Assembly (NCBI GenBank): GCA_024195585.1
Contig: SWBL01000252.1
Coordinates: 1 to 64,000, forward strand
Length of the DNA stretch: 64,000 nt
Source of the DNA: Aureobasidium sp. EXF-3400
Taxonomy: Eukaryota; Ascomycota; Dothideomycetes; Dothideales; Saccotheciaceae
Reading direction: 5' to 3'
The notes beneath the pieces were generated by a model that worked only from the letters and a program-made list of their open reading frames with translations, was not told the DNA's origin and ran no database searches. Position 1 is the first letter of the stretch; every line of letters starts with the position of its first letter. Made by a program: the position numbers and the translations under genes. Of the stretch, positions 10,721 to 22,450 are shown in pieces.

Positions 10721-13700
10721 ATGTCGGAAAACCAAACAAACCGGCCGCATCGTGCGACCAAGGAGAAGAAGGCTCCGACTACTGGCGAGCGTAACCCCAA
10801 GGCTTTTGCCTTTTCGCGTCCCGGAAAATTGCAAAAGCAGGCCGCTCGTTCTCACGATGTAAAAACATCAAGTTGTATGCGATACGTCCATTTCTGACTG
10901 GATACAGGTCAAAGAAAAGCGTTTGCACGTCCCTCTGGTGGATCGCCTTCCTGAGGAGGCTCCTCCTATCGTCGTCGGTGTCGTCGGTCCTCCTGGAGTA
11001 GGCAAGACCACCCTCATCAAATCCCTCGTCCGAAGATACACCAAGCAACCCATCACCCAGCCTGTCGGTCCTATCACTGTCGTCACATCAAAGAGAAGGA
11101 GACTCACATTTATGGAATGCCCGGCCGATTCTCTGGCTGCCATGATGGACGTGGCCAAGGTTGTCGACATCGTACTGCTCATGATTGACGGAAACTACGG
11201 TTTCGAGATGGAAACCATGGAGTTCTTGAACGTTCTGTCTTCCAGCGGTATGCCCGGTAACGTCTTTGGTATCCTGACCCACCTCGATCTTTTCCGCAAG
11301 CAGGAAGCCCTCAAAGCACAGAAGAAGCGCCTGAAGCATCGTTTCTGGAGCGAACTCTACTCTGGAGCCAAACTCTTTTATTTGTCTGGTGTCGTCAACG
11401 GTAGATATCCCGACCGCGAAGTCCTCAACCTCTCACGTTTCCTGTCCGTTATGAAGAACCCCCGTCCTCTTGTTTGGCGCAACAGCCATCCTTACGCCCT
11501 GGCCGACCGCTTCCTTGACATTACTCCTCCTACCAAAATCGAAGAAGACCCCAAATGCGACCGCACTGTCGCCTTGTATGGCTACCTCCGTGGTACCAAC
11601 TTCCCTGCAAACGGCGCCAGAGTCCACGTGCCTGGTGTCGGCGATCTTAGTGTCTCCAACATCGAAGCTCTGCCCGACCCGTGCCCCACTCCATTCTTGG
11701 ATCAAGCAATTGCAAAGGCTACGGGCAAGTCTGGAAGAAGAAGGCTAGGAGAAAAACAAAAACTCATCTACGCTCCCATGTCTGATGTTGGTGGTGTGCT
11801 TGTCGACAAAGACGCTGTCTATGTTGATATCAAGAGTCAAACATTCGATCCCGAAGACGATGAGCAAGAGCGAGGATTGGGCGAACAGATGGTCGTTGGT
11901 CTACAAGGTGGTCGCAAGCTACTTGGACAGACTGAAGGAGGTCTACAGCTTTTCGGCGACGGTGAGAAGCTGACTGGTGAGGATCTTGGCCGCAAGTCTG
12001 CTCGTATTCTGTCAAGAAGGATCGATGACGATGAGGCAAGTCCAGAGGACGAAGGGTTCGAGAGCGGCGACGATGAAGATGAAGAGTTCCAGAGTGGTGA
12101 CTCTGATGTTGACGAGGACGCTGACGAAGACATGCTTGTTCCTGCACCCAAGCGCAGAGAGGCCAGCCCTGACGCAGCTGGTGAGGAAATTGCCTTCGCC
12201 GACAGTGACTCTGACCTCGGTTCCATGTCTGAAGCCGAAGATATTAGTGATCCCGAGGAGTATGATGAAGACGCCGAATACAGCGAAGATGAAGACGGCA
12301 ACCTTCGCTGGAAGAAAAACATGAGCGAGCGTGCCGCCGCCCTTCACCAACGCAAGATGCCCTACCGCACTGTCGAACTGGCTCGTCTTTTGTACAATGA
12401 CATGCTATCGACAGCACAGGTCTTGCGCCAATGGCGTGGCGAAGAAGACGAGGAAGACGATATCGAAGACGAGGAGGAGGAGGACTTGTTTGAAAAGAAG
12501 AAGCCTACCGAAGCCGAAGCTGCCCTCGACCGCCACATCCCCTTGTACGACAGGGCCGAGCTCGAGGAGAAATGGACTGACGAGGAAAACCTCGAGGCTA
12601 TCCGCTCGCGATTCGCATCTGGACACATGCTCAATGGGAACGACGACGAAGATGGATCCGAAGCGGAGTTCAATGGCATTGAAGACGACGAGGATGAGGG
12701 TGATGGTGCTTTCGAGGACCTGGAAACTGGAGACGTTCACGGTGCTGAAAACGAGACCCCAGTCAACGGCGCTGATGGTGAAGAAGAACCAGATCTGGAC
12801 GCTGAACGTGAGCGCAATGCTCGAAGAAAGGAAGAGCTCAAGCTTCGCTTCGAAGAGGAGGACAAGGAAGGATTTGCAAATGACAAGAGCAACGCCAAAC
12901 GCGAGAGCGGCGAGGACGAGTTCGGCGAGGATGACTGGTATGACGCACAGAAGGCTCTCATTCAGAAGCAGCTCGACATCAATCGCGCAGAATTCGATGC
13001 CCTGGACGAGCAGTCACGAGTGAGAGTCGAAGGTCACAAAGCAGGAACATATGCTCGTATCGTTCTGGAAAACGTACCATGCGAGTTTGTGGAAAAGTTC
13101 AATCCTCGATTCCCCATCCTCATTGGTGGTCTGGCACCTACAGAAGACCGCTTTGGCTACGTTCAGATTCGTATCAAGCGTCACAGATGGCACAAGAAGA
13201 TTCTCAAGACGAATGACCCTCTCATCTTCTCTCTTGGTTGGAGACGTTTCCAGAGCATGCCTATGTACAGCATTTCAGACTCGAGAACCAGGAACCGCAT
13301 GCTCAAGTACACGCCTGAGCACATGCATTGTTTCGGAACCTTCTATGGCCCTCTCATTGCGCCCAACACTGGTTTCTGTTGCGTACAGTCCTTCTCCAAC
13401 AAGAACCCTGGTTTCCGAATCGCCGCTACTGGTGTAGTCCTGAACGTCGATGAATCGACAGAGATTGTCAAGAAGCTCAAACTGACCGGTCACCCGTACA
13501 AGATCTTCAAGAACACCGCATTCATCAAGGACATGTTCAGTACTTCTCTTGAAATTGCGAAATTCGAAGGTGCCAGTGTGCGTACTGTCTCTGGTATCCG
13601 TGGTCAAATCAAGAAGGCCCTCAGCAAGCCCGAAGGCAATTTCCGTGCTACATTCGAAGACAAGATCCTCATGTCGGATATTGTCTTCCTGAGAGCATGG

Positions 13701-14246
13701 TACCCGGTCAAGCCTCACCGCTACTACAACCCAGTGACCAACTTACTGGATGCCGACGAGAATAGCGAAGGTTGGCAGGGAATGCGTTTGACTGGTCAAG
13801 TACGCCACGCTCTCGACATTGCCACACCCAAAGACAAGAACTCTGCCTACCGTACTATCGAACGCCAGGAACGTCACTTCAACCCTCTACGTGTACCTCG
13901 CAAGGTGGCTGCAGAGCTGCCTTACAAGTCTCAGATTGTCCAGATGAAGCCACAAAAGAAGGAGACATACATGCAAAAACGTGCTGTCGTCGCGGGCAAG
14001 GACGAGAAGGAGGCCAGAAGATTGCTCCAACAAGTTCAGACACTGAGAAACGAGAAGGTCGCAAAGCGTCGTGCCAAGCAGGAAGAGCGCAAGCAGCCTT
14101 ACCGTGCCAAGGTTGCTGAAAACATTGAAAAGAGAGCAGAAAGGGAGAAGAGGGAGAAGGAGGAATATTGGCGTAGGGAAGGCAAGAAGAGAAAGGGTTG
14201 GAATGATGGTGAAGGTGGTGGCGGTGGTAAGAGAAGAAAGGGTTAA
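10721..14246 (+). CDS. BMS1: ribosome biogenesis GTPase Bms1
   Basis: Nucleolar GTPase of the small-subunit processome, needed for early pre-rRNA cleavages and 40S assembly; in yeast it binds Rcl1. Two exons (10721-10858, 10908-14246; intron 49 bp) give 1158 residues. The GTPase domain begins with P-loop GPPGVGKTT at about 73-81, preceded by the conserved [15 protein letters not shown] junction that confirms the intron. A long acidic middle (about 350-640, Glu/Asp runs) is followed by the conserved C-terminal ribosome-biogenesis domain ([67 protein letters not shown]). It ends in a Lys/Arg-rich coiled tail and a Gly-rich basic end. The length matches yeast Bms1 (about 1180). The ATG at 10721 is the first in-frame start. 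Confidence 0.97.
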
Positions 14247-15747
14247 GCATGGGTGTGGCATTCCTTGTTTGGACTCGCATCAAATCTGTTCAAAAGCGAT
14301 TTCATATAGAAGCATTTCTCAGGCGTCAAACAATGATTGTTTCTTTTTGTCAACATGCGTGCGTGCTATTGAATATAGCGTTCTCTGTTACCAGGTTCTA
14401 AACATTTATCAGATCAGGTTGACCAAAGAGTCCTGATCTTGTTGTCTCGAATGGTCTTCGAGCTCAGGGTCTAGGACCTCCCCATGTGCTAAAGACAGTC
14501 ACCGAGGTACAAGGGTTATTATAAGCTATTGAAAAGCACAGTTGCAATTAGCATGTGAGGCTGGCCCTTGAGATAGCCTGTCATGGGGTTCTCTCTATGG
14601 AAACCACATTCTTCTTGAAAGTATTATGCATTTCCATAGCTGCACTGGCTCTAGCACACGGGGAGGGAGGAAGGCGCACAAGGCGCAACTCTGCAGCTCT
14701 TGGCGCTTGCTCCACCTTCCCCTTCCAAGTTCCAACGTCACCTTGTCTAGTTTCATGTCAACCGACTTCGCCAGTCATTGTCATCAACAACTGAGCAGAT
14801 TCTAAGGACCGGATTCTACTGTGTCAACTCAGCTGTCGTCACAATCAAGCTATAGCGCGACACGGCTGATGGTTGTTTGCCGCGCTGTCCGAGACGGCAG
14901 CCTACCGTTGTGCTTGGTCCAGCTTGCTTGATTTCAGGTCCAATATGTTGTGTTGGCACATCGCCAACTGACATAATGCAGGGGGGCGAAGCTGCGTAAT
15001 AATTCAGCGGGCGGGACCAATAGAAACTACGAAAGAGTAGAGACACAAGCAAAGACAAACTCGGTGTCTTAGGTCAGGAGGTACTCGTAGCGAGGCCGGC
15101 TTTGCAGCCGTCATATCATTACGATGTTCAGCCCACCAGGAGCTCGGGTCGGTGATGATGATGTGCACGTCGAGCTCAGATATGACTTGAAGTGATCACT
15201 TCTTGCGGTCAAATTCAAGTCCTGCTGGAGGGCCATTCAAACACAGAGCCAATTCTCGAGGTACCCTTGGCGACCTCCGGAGACATAACATGACGAGGTG
15301 CTGAGATTGTTGATGCTGGCCAGAATTATCAATGTGTTGAACCGTGCTATCCAGGCTCACTATCACGAACTCAGGGGAGTCAGGAGGTTTCGACTGCAGA
15401 AGTGCCATCAGCTAGGATATACTCATGCTGAGACCACTAACTTAAGCATGTTTCGGAACCGACTCTAGGATCAGCAACAGGAACCTTGTATGATCTTCAC
15501 TTTAATTTGTGTCAAGTCGAACGCGCGGTGCTTTAGTGTACAATGTGAAACTCTGGCCCCACATTAAACTCGACCATAACGAACAAATATTTCGATCAAC
15601 AACTCATACATACAAAAGGCCAGCCTTTGTTCCCAGCACACTTCAAGCACAACCAACACTCTTTCTCTGCAACACCACACTCGCTCACTTCGAACACCGA
15701 TTTCTATTCGTCTTTTAATCCTCCCTTGATCAAAGCCAAAAACCACA
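14247..15747. other. intergenic, no gene recognised
   Basis: 1.5 kb between BMS1 and the wall-protein gene, with only short ORFs lacking recognisable domains. The last 150 bp are C/T- and A-rich, as expected for the leader of a highly expressed fungal gene. Confidence 0.5.
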
Positions 15748-16581
15748 ATGCGTTCTTTCATCGCCGCCATTGCTCTTGCACTCGCTGCCAGCGCGGCAGC
15801 TGCTCCTCAAGGTGTTGTCTATGTCACCAGTGTGATTGACAAGACCACTACGTGGTGCCCTGCTGGCGCGACGATTACTCATGCAAGCGGCACCACTGTC
15901 CTGACTGCTGCTACCATGATGACTCTGCCCGTCTCCTCCGCTGCTGAAGCTGCCACCGCCTCGACTCCTCAGGCCGCTTCCGTCTCCACCATTCCCACCG
16001 GCGGCTCATACGGATCTGCTCCTGTCTCATCCACCGAGGTTGCCCCCACTGGTGGCTCTTACGAATCTGCTCCTGTCTCGTCGGCTGTGGTTATGCCCAC
16101 TGGCGGCTCATACGAGTCCGCTCCTGCCTCATCCGCTGTAGTCATGTCTGCTTCTTCTGTGGCCACTGGCGTCTCGGTCTCATCCGCCGTGGTTATGCCT
16201 ACCGGTGGCTCATACGAGTCTGCTCCCGCCTCGAGCCCTGTCTCTCCTGAAGAGACCTCCAGCGCCCCTGTTGCAGCTGAGTCGAGCCCTGCTCCTGTCG
16301 CCTCTGTGGGAACTGCTACCCCTATCATTCCCGGCGCAGCCTACGGTTCCTCTGCTCCTTACCCCGTGTCGTCTGCTGCCGGCGCTGTTGGCGGCTACGC
16401 CCAGCCCTCGGGTGTCGCTGGTGCTTCTGGCTACGCTCAGCCCTCTGGAGTTGCGGGTGCCACTGGTTCCTCGTCAGCTGCCAACCCCTCCTCCTCGGCC
16501 TACACCGGTGCCGCTTCTCGCAACTTTGCCGGTGCTACCGGTGTTCTTGCCGTTGCCGCCGCTTTCCTTGCTCTCGCTTAA
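15748..16581 (+). CDS. GPI-anchored Ser/Ala-rich cell-wall protein
   Basis: Single exon, 277 residues. A signal peptide (MRSFIAAIALALAASAAAAPQ) is followed by a short conserved-looking head with a single Cys (TTTWCPAGATITHASG). Four copies of a PTGGSYxSAPxSS repeat lie at about residues 85-170, then a Ser/Pro/Ala-rich stretch and two GYAQPSGVAGA repeats. The C-terminus is a GPI-attachment type: small residues, then a hydrophobic tail (ATGVLAVAAAFLALA). The protein should be secreted, heavily O-mannosylated and anchored in membrane or wall. The codons are strongly C-ending (GCC, TCC, CCC), a sign of high expression in filamentous fungi. No enzymatic domain is seen; a structural wall role is inference. 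Confidence 0.85.
   Translation: MRSFIAAIALALAASAAAAPQGVVYVTSVIDKTTTWCPAGATITHASGTTVLTAATMMTLPVSSAAEAATASTPQAASVSTIPTGGSYGSAPVSSTEVAPTGGSYESAPVSSAVVMPTGGSYESAPASSAVVMSASSVATGVSVSSAVVMPTGGSYESAPASSPVSPEETSSAPVAAESSPAPVASVGTATPIIPGAAYGSSAPYPVSSAAGAVGGYAQPSGVAGASGYAQPSGVAGATGSSSAANPSSSAYTGAASRNFAGATGVLAVAAAFLALA
15991..16240 (+). repeat. in-frame coding tandem repeats of the wall protein
   Basis: The motif PTGGSYxSAPxSS is encoded four times, irregularly spaced, with high nucleotide similarity between copies (GGCGGCTCATACGA-type cores). Copy number could vary between strains. Confidence 0.8.
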
Positions 16582-17145
16582 ATGATGTGAGCATGTTTGC
16601 CTCGCAGTTCAGCCATTTCACGTCAAGATGCAAGGATTGTGGAGTGTTTTGTTTTTACGCCAATGATACCATTAAGAGGTGCTTGCTTGTGGACGCAGGG
16701 CCTTCTCTTTTCTTGTCCTATCTGGGCATCCTCGCTTTCTCGTTGTAATTAGAACGTTTGTTGCTTCAGTCTTGCGTGGTGTTATCCAGATTGTATCAAG
16801 ACTCAATCCAGTCAGCTTTTCTTTATTCCAATAAGGCCATGTGTCTCTTGTGTGCAAAAATCTCGTGATTCTTTCCAAGCTTTCCTTCGTAGCGTCGTTG
16901 CCGAGCCGGCTCGTGAGCAACGCTGCCTGCCTTCTTCCAGACACATAGCGCCAGGAAGGGGTTCCTCCATTCCGGTTCCAGTGTTGATAAGGATGGTAAG
17001 GCGAGCTTATCTTCGTGAGAGCGGCCAAAGTCTAATCGACCTTTGCGGAGATCGAGATTCCCTTCTTGACCTAAATTCTCTGCTTGAGTCTGATGGATAC
17101 CAGTGACCGTCGATGGTTTCTGTGCCATATACAAGACAGCTGTGT
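16582..17145. other. convergent 3' flanks
   Basis: Lies between the stop codons of the wall protein (plus) and the second kinase (minus). Short antisense ORFs are present but show no recognisable features. Confidence 0.5.
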
Positions 17146-18607
17146 TTATAGAGCGTCCATACTGGTCCTGGTGCTCAAAGTCTCGTTCTTGTTACCAAGC
17201 TTGCTAATCTGAAGGAAGGCATCAACACCATATCCTTCCAAATTATGTACTTCGAGACTACCAGCCCAATACTCGGCGAATATACGGCTCATAGGCAGCC
17301 CAATACCGAGACGAAGGTCGGGATGTCTACTGGATAGAGATCCCAGAGAGTGATCGAAGCGAGTCTGTTTTGGGTCGTGCTTCTGGTCGGATGATTCTGG
17401 TTCGGGAACCTTGAGATCCTGGAGAGTCGCTGCCAGCTTGGGTACCTGCTCTAGGTTTCGTAGTCGTCTGCTGCGTTCTGGTCCTTTGCTGAATGACCAT
17501 AGGTTTGGGAGACTTTCTCGATCGATACCGCCGCCCTGGTCTGACACTCGAATAATGACGTGTTGTGCAGCCTCGCATATCAATATTTCAATCGGTGGAG
17601 GCTTAGAGCCATGTCGCTTGATTGTTGCCTGGAAGGAGTTTCGCAAGAGCTCGCCAATGATGTATTCCAGATGGCTAGGAATGTATGGGAAGACAATGTC
17701 TTCGGCACCTTGAATAATGACTTCGGGCAACGCCACATCAGAACCATATGCCTGTTTGGCAAGATTGCCGATCGTGGCGGCACATTCTTGCACAATCTCC
17801 TTTGCGTTGCACCGGAGAAAGATCTCGCCAACGAAATCATCGCCATGTTCTGGATGAAGTTTGGCTGCTGGTGGAAGGTGATCGGGTGAATGATATGCTT
17901 TTGTTAGGGCGCAATGCTGCTCGGCAATGACTCGTCGGCTGATTCTTGATCGTAACAATGAGGTTACCAATTTATCGCACTGCTCGCTTGGTATAGACTC
18001 GGAGATTTCGAGTACGCCCATAGCAAGTCTTGGAATGACACTTAGGTGGTCTCTCAGTTGTTCGCGAACAACGTCGCAGAACCTGTCATTGTCCTCTAAA
18101 GTCTTTATCTCAGGGACCTTCCGTAGCTTTTCGAAGGCTGAGTAGTACAGCTCGTAGACATGGCTGATGTGTGGATTTATTAGGGCGGCGTAGGGTAATG
18201 TTTGCATATCGCGGATTCTGTGTGCAATTCTTGGATAGAAATTAGTAATGGGTAGCGAAGATCAAACAAGAGGTCAAGTACCTGGTGGGTAACTCCAGTC
18301 GAACATAGTTGGCAGATCCAAGTAATCGAGTGTTGGTAAGAAGTCGTCCGAAGAAAGTGAGTTGTCGTAAACTGATGGGCCTCGCTTCTCGTTCAACCCA
18401 TCTACAGAAGCTCGTCAGCATGGAAAAGATACAAGATTGCATGATTTCGTACTTGTCTAAGACCGAGGCAGGTCGCCACGGAGGCGGTACTATTGAGATA
18501 CTCCTTCGCTTTGCCATCCATGTTGTGCGAGTCAAAGGGCGTATGGCTGAGACGGCGCGGCATAGCAAAGGCTGAGTGGCCTTCATTTTGAAAGTGTGGT
18601 TAAACAT
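17146..18607 (-). CDS. mitochondrial alpha-ketoacid dehydrogenase kinase (PDK family), copy 2
   Basis: Three exons (18607-18453, 18401-18282, 18229-17146) give 452 residues, or 445 if the second ATG at 18586 is used. The latter starts a cleaner presequence (MKATQPLLCRAVSAIRPL) and sits further from a TATATAAA at about 18634-18641. The PDK helical domain is visible (RPISLRQLTFFGR, LPTRIAHRIRDMQTLPY, LLRSRISRRVIAEQH). The GHKL domain has N-box GELLRNSFQATIK, G1 DQGGGID and G2 RLGIGLPMSRIFAEYWAG. A long charged linker (about 60 residues, KGPERSRRLRNLEQV on) separates G1 and G2. It resembles the yeast Pkp1/Pkp2 group, acting on E1 of the pyruvate dehydrogenase complex. It is clearly diverged from copy 1 (7965-9377), so this is not a recent duplication. 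Confidence 0.92.
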
Positions 18608-18962
18608 CCTGACGAAAACTGAATGGCTACAATTTTATATATACAGGAGGTACACAGTCGTTGCGATGTGACTGAAAACAAATGCTAGTGGTCAGCTACA
18701 GGTCACGATGTAAGTACCGCGACATCAGGTGAGTTGTGTGATGCAGAGACAGATGCAGCAGCGGTCGAGTCGGCCCTGCTCCAGCGACGGCTTTGGCTCG
18801 GTCGAGGCTTCTTGACTCTGAGCGCAACCCCAGAAAAACTGGACCCTGACTGACGTCTGCTGGGTGGAGCTTGCGCGCCAATGATCCAGAGGCCTCCCAA
18901 AATTTTGTCTTCTCTTTCTGTTCTTCACTCACACTTTGTCGCATACCAATAATCACATCAAT
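18608..18962. promoter_or_regulatory. divergent promoter, PDK copy 2 / SET
   Basis: 355 bp between two outward-facing genes. A TATATATA stretch near 18635 is placed for the minus-strand kinase. No other element was identified. Confidence 0.45.
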
Positions 18963-20081
18963 ATGGCCGAAGATCAAGTACCTGTTTACTACGAGGATCT
19001 CGCTCTTCTCGAGACCCAATTCGACGAAGTCGATCGCCAAATTTGTACCTCTCTCACTTCCCTACCTTACTGCAACAACCACCACTGACAAGCATCCAGT
19101 GGCCAAGCAGTACGTCCTCAGCGCCCCTCTGTACGCCAAGCGTCAAGAAGTTGTCTCAAAAATTGAGAACTTCTGGCCTCTCGTCTTTGAGCAATCTCCT
19201 CCCGATGTCGACCGTTACATTACCCCCAACGATGCCAACATCTTCGCAAAGCTGAAGAGCCTCGATGTCAAGCGCTTTGAGATCCCCATGGGTCCTGAGA
19301 AGATCCAAGGTGATGCTGGCGACCCGCGCAGCATCGTCATTCGCTTCGAATTCGACGAGAACGACTACTTCACCAACTCTGTCCTTGAGAAGAAGTTCTG
19401 GTACAGAAGATCAAAGGACGGCTGGTCTGGTCTTGTCTCTGAGCCTGTCAAGATTGATTGGAAGGGTGAGGATCCTACCGCCGGCCTCACCGATGCCGCC
19501 TTTGCTGTCTTTGAGGAACGCAAGAAGGCTGGTGACATGAAGAAGAAGGGCTTCGCTGCTCACAAGAAGCTTCTCGGCCTGATTGAGAACAACAACGTCG
19601 ACAACACCTCCTTCTTCGCTTGGTTCGGCTACGTCTCTGCCACCCGCTATATCTCGGCCGAGGAGTCAGCCCAGGCCAACAAGGAGTACAAGGAGCGTCA
19701 GGACAAGAGATCCCAGGGCGAGAAGGTTGAGAGCCCCGAGCCCGAGGAGGAAGATATGGCCGACATGTCTGGAGATGATGAAGTTCACCCGGAGGGCGAT
19801 GAGCTCGCTCAACTCATCGCTGAGGACGTTTGGCCCAACGCCATCAAATACTTCAGTAAGCATGAGTTCTCCACCCTGGCTATAATTTTGCTAACCTTTG
19901 TACAGCTCAAGCACAAGAGATGGAAGACATGTCCGAGATGGACTTTGAAGACATGTCAGACGAGGACGATGACGAAGACGGACCAATCGACCTCAGAGCC
20001 CTGGTTGGCAAGGGCAAGCCCAAGACCAAGCCCTCCAGCAACGACGCCGATGAGCCGCCCAAGAAGAAGCAGAAGAAATAA
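18963..20081 (+). CDS. SET/NAP-family histone chaperone
   Basis: Three exons (18963-19044, 19100-19855, 19906-20081) give 337 residues. An N-terminal dimerisation helix (YYEDLALLETQFDEVDRQI, AKQYVLSAPLYAKRQEVVS) leads into the earmuff domain: KIENFWPLVFEQSP, SIVIRFEFDENDYFTNSVLEKKFWYR and TSFFAWFGYVS. A very acidic tail with a basic end (KPKTKP, PPKKKQKK) follows. This order is that of SET/Vps75-type nucleosome assembly proteins, which bind H3-H4 or H2A-H2B in the nucleus. The splice joins (DRQI-LAKQY and KYF-TQAQE) are exact. Whether it serves as the Rtt109 partner Vps75 or as SET itself is not decidable here. Confidence 0.92.
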
Positions 20082-20378
20082 ATCCGCGAACATGTTGTTC
20101 GCGCAAAAAGATGTACTTTAGATTCGTCGAGGGAGCGATCTTGTTTTAATGCTTGAATTGATGATGATCTTTGGGTAATATCTGAATAGGGACCAATGCT
20201 ATACCCTAAAATATTGGTACCAGGACCCAAAGACTTTGTTCTCTCCAGTTTCTTCCAGTACCTTCCCATGTGCCAACCTTCTGTTCATCAATCCAGACTT
20301 TCCATCGTGTCTTGCATTGCCAACATTGCCGCGTTGGCCACCGATACTTCTTTTGCGACACAAATCATCGAAACCCCT

Positions 20379-21918
20379 TCATTCGTCAACAACCATCTTA
20401 TCCTCCTCCTGCTCCTTCAGCTCTCTATTCTTCTTCCTGCGCATCATGCTCAAAACAACATCCTCAGGCTCGACCACTGTGGGCAAAGGATTCAAATCTC
20501 CGTCCAAGTAGCCATATGAAAGATATGATAGGAACATTCTTTGTAGACCCATATGACGTCTGACTGCCTCTTTCAACACCAACTGATCAGGACGCAGCAA
20601 CGGGACTTGCCCAAGTCCCCAACACTCGTAGCCCCAGCGGCCGACAAGCTGGGCAGGAACACCCATAATAGGCATGTTGAGCTTTGCCTGATATTGCTCG
20701 TGCGCCTCGCGGGTCATTGGTCTGATGGGTTGAGGTGGCTTGTAGCGGTGTCTGATCCACAAGCGCAGGGTGTCCAGTTTTGAAGTGCCGTCCGCACCTT
20801 GCAGGTAGTTCCAGAGAGTGGTGAGACTGCGTTCCGAGAGTAACATCTCTCGCATGGAAGCTTCGCCGCCATAATAGTGCACGGGGTCGACGTACAGCAT
20901 GTCGAGTTTGATGAAGAAGAGTTGTAGGATTGCGAGTGTTTCCTTGGTGAAGAAGCTGGTATTGTGGATCAAAGATATGCGAGGGGCATTCACAGGGATG
21001 TCGAGGAGAAACCACATTTTCTGTCGTGGTGTGTTAGAACCATGTATAGCAAAATCTTGGAAGGTTGCAATTTACCTTGAGGGCTACAACGCCTTCAGCG
21101 CGAGGTATGCGATGGCCATGCACTGCCATCCAGCCAACTATCTCTCGACAGACAGACTCACGATATGCCACCATTTTCAACCAGCGGAACCCTGGCACTG
21201 GCGCAGCGGACTGTTGGCGATGCTCGGCAAGCTTGGATATTCTTTCCTTCCTCTCAGCTGGACTCTCAGACTTGACACTCTTTGGGCTGTCTGGGGCGTT
21301 GGAACCTTGGGACCCAGAATCATTAGAAGTACCTTTGGCAGACACATCAAGCTCCGGGCTAGGGACAAGATCATCCCAGCTCACACTTCTGCGATCAGCT
21401 CTTGGGCGACGCAAAGCAGGATCTTCAATGCAAAGTTGTCGATAGCACCACCACGGGAAGAATTTGTCAGCGTTAGGTGCCCATATGAAAGTGGCAGCCT
21501 TGATGAATGCGGTAAAGTGGCTGTCCATGACATAGTGAAAGGGAGCAGAAACACTGTATAGGTTGAGCAGTGTCTGTGGTGGGAGGTAACTCGTGATCTG
21601 AAGCAGGATATCCACGTGCGAAGCAAGACCAGTCAGGAGGTTGAACTTTCTTGGTCCAGGAGGCGGTGATGGTGAGTCCAGAACAACGCGTTTGCGGCGG
21701 CTTGTAGGAAGACGAGCAACAAAGGATGCGGCTTGAGCGAGCACATCGAGTGGGTTTGGCTTATCGATAGTCGATTGTTTGTGGTCTATCAAAGTTTGAT
21801 GGGATTCGTCATTGAGAACGAAGCGCCTCTTGTTGGAAGCATGATCGCCATCTTGTGCAGCTGCGACAGAAGCACCGCTTGGACGACGCTTTCGGAGGGC
21901 GCTGCTGGCGTCGGTCAT
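20379..21918 (-). CDS. F-box domain protein with charged N-terminus
   Basis: Two exons (21918-21076, 21020-20379; intron 55 bp), 494 residues. The open frame extends to a TTG at 21933, but the first ATG is at 21918 (MTDASSALRKRRP). An Arg/Lys-rich, likely nuclear leader precedes an F-box-like segment at about residues 100-140 (VDILLQITSYLPPQTLLNLYSV). The middle is Ser/Pro/Glu-rich, and the C-terminal half is conserved-looking (VAYRESVCREIVGWMAVHG, KMWFLLDIPVNAPRISL, LDMLYVDPVHYYGG, AQLVGRWGYECWGLGQVPLL), ending in an acidic/basic tail. This C-terminal region is not a known repeat; I recognise only the F-box. The SCF adaptor role is inferred from the F-box. Confidence 0.75.
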
Positions 21919-22450
21919 GATAGTCTCCGTCAAAATGTGGTATGGGGTTTTGTCTTTTGTGCGAATAGTCGAGATCGAGGGTGTCTTGGATATCTCAAAG
22001 CGCGATGCTCAAAAACTCCGAAGCGCAACTACGGCAGCCAGTAATAAAGTGACGAGAGAACAATAGCAAGTAGCAGACTATTGTCATGTTTGTCGAACCA
22101 AGCTATTGTTACAATGACGCTGCCATGAAAGTAACGGAGTCAGTGTCTGCTGAGTGAGCAACCAGTGCTTCACTTTTCAACAACTAGTGAAAGCGAGATG
22201 CCACCTAACTCAAGAATGGAAATGCAAGTAAATTTGAACAAGCTTCTGGAAACATTTGTTATGCCTGGTAATTTTACATTGCTGAAATGAAGGTGATGCA
22301 AAATTCGTTCATTTACTTACGATCGTTGAGTGGTGGTATCATTCCGTAACCTGGCTGTTGAGTGGCCATTCATCCTTCATCTGTATCTCGTGTTGATCCG
22401 TAAAACGCCTGTCCCCATCTATGACTATGATCGACATATCTTTGTGCTGT
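21919..22450. other. intergenic
   Basis: Promoter side of the F-box gene and 3' flank of GTP cyclohydrolase I. No gene recognised. Confidence 0.5.

Noticed and set aside
11830..12961. Long Ser-rich minus-strand ORFs opposite BMS1
   Set aside because: They mirror the GA-rich codons of the acidic BMS1 middle and have no features of their own.
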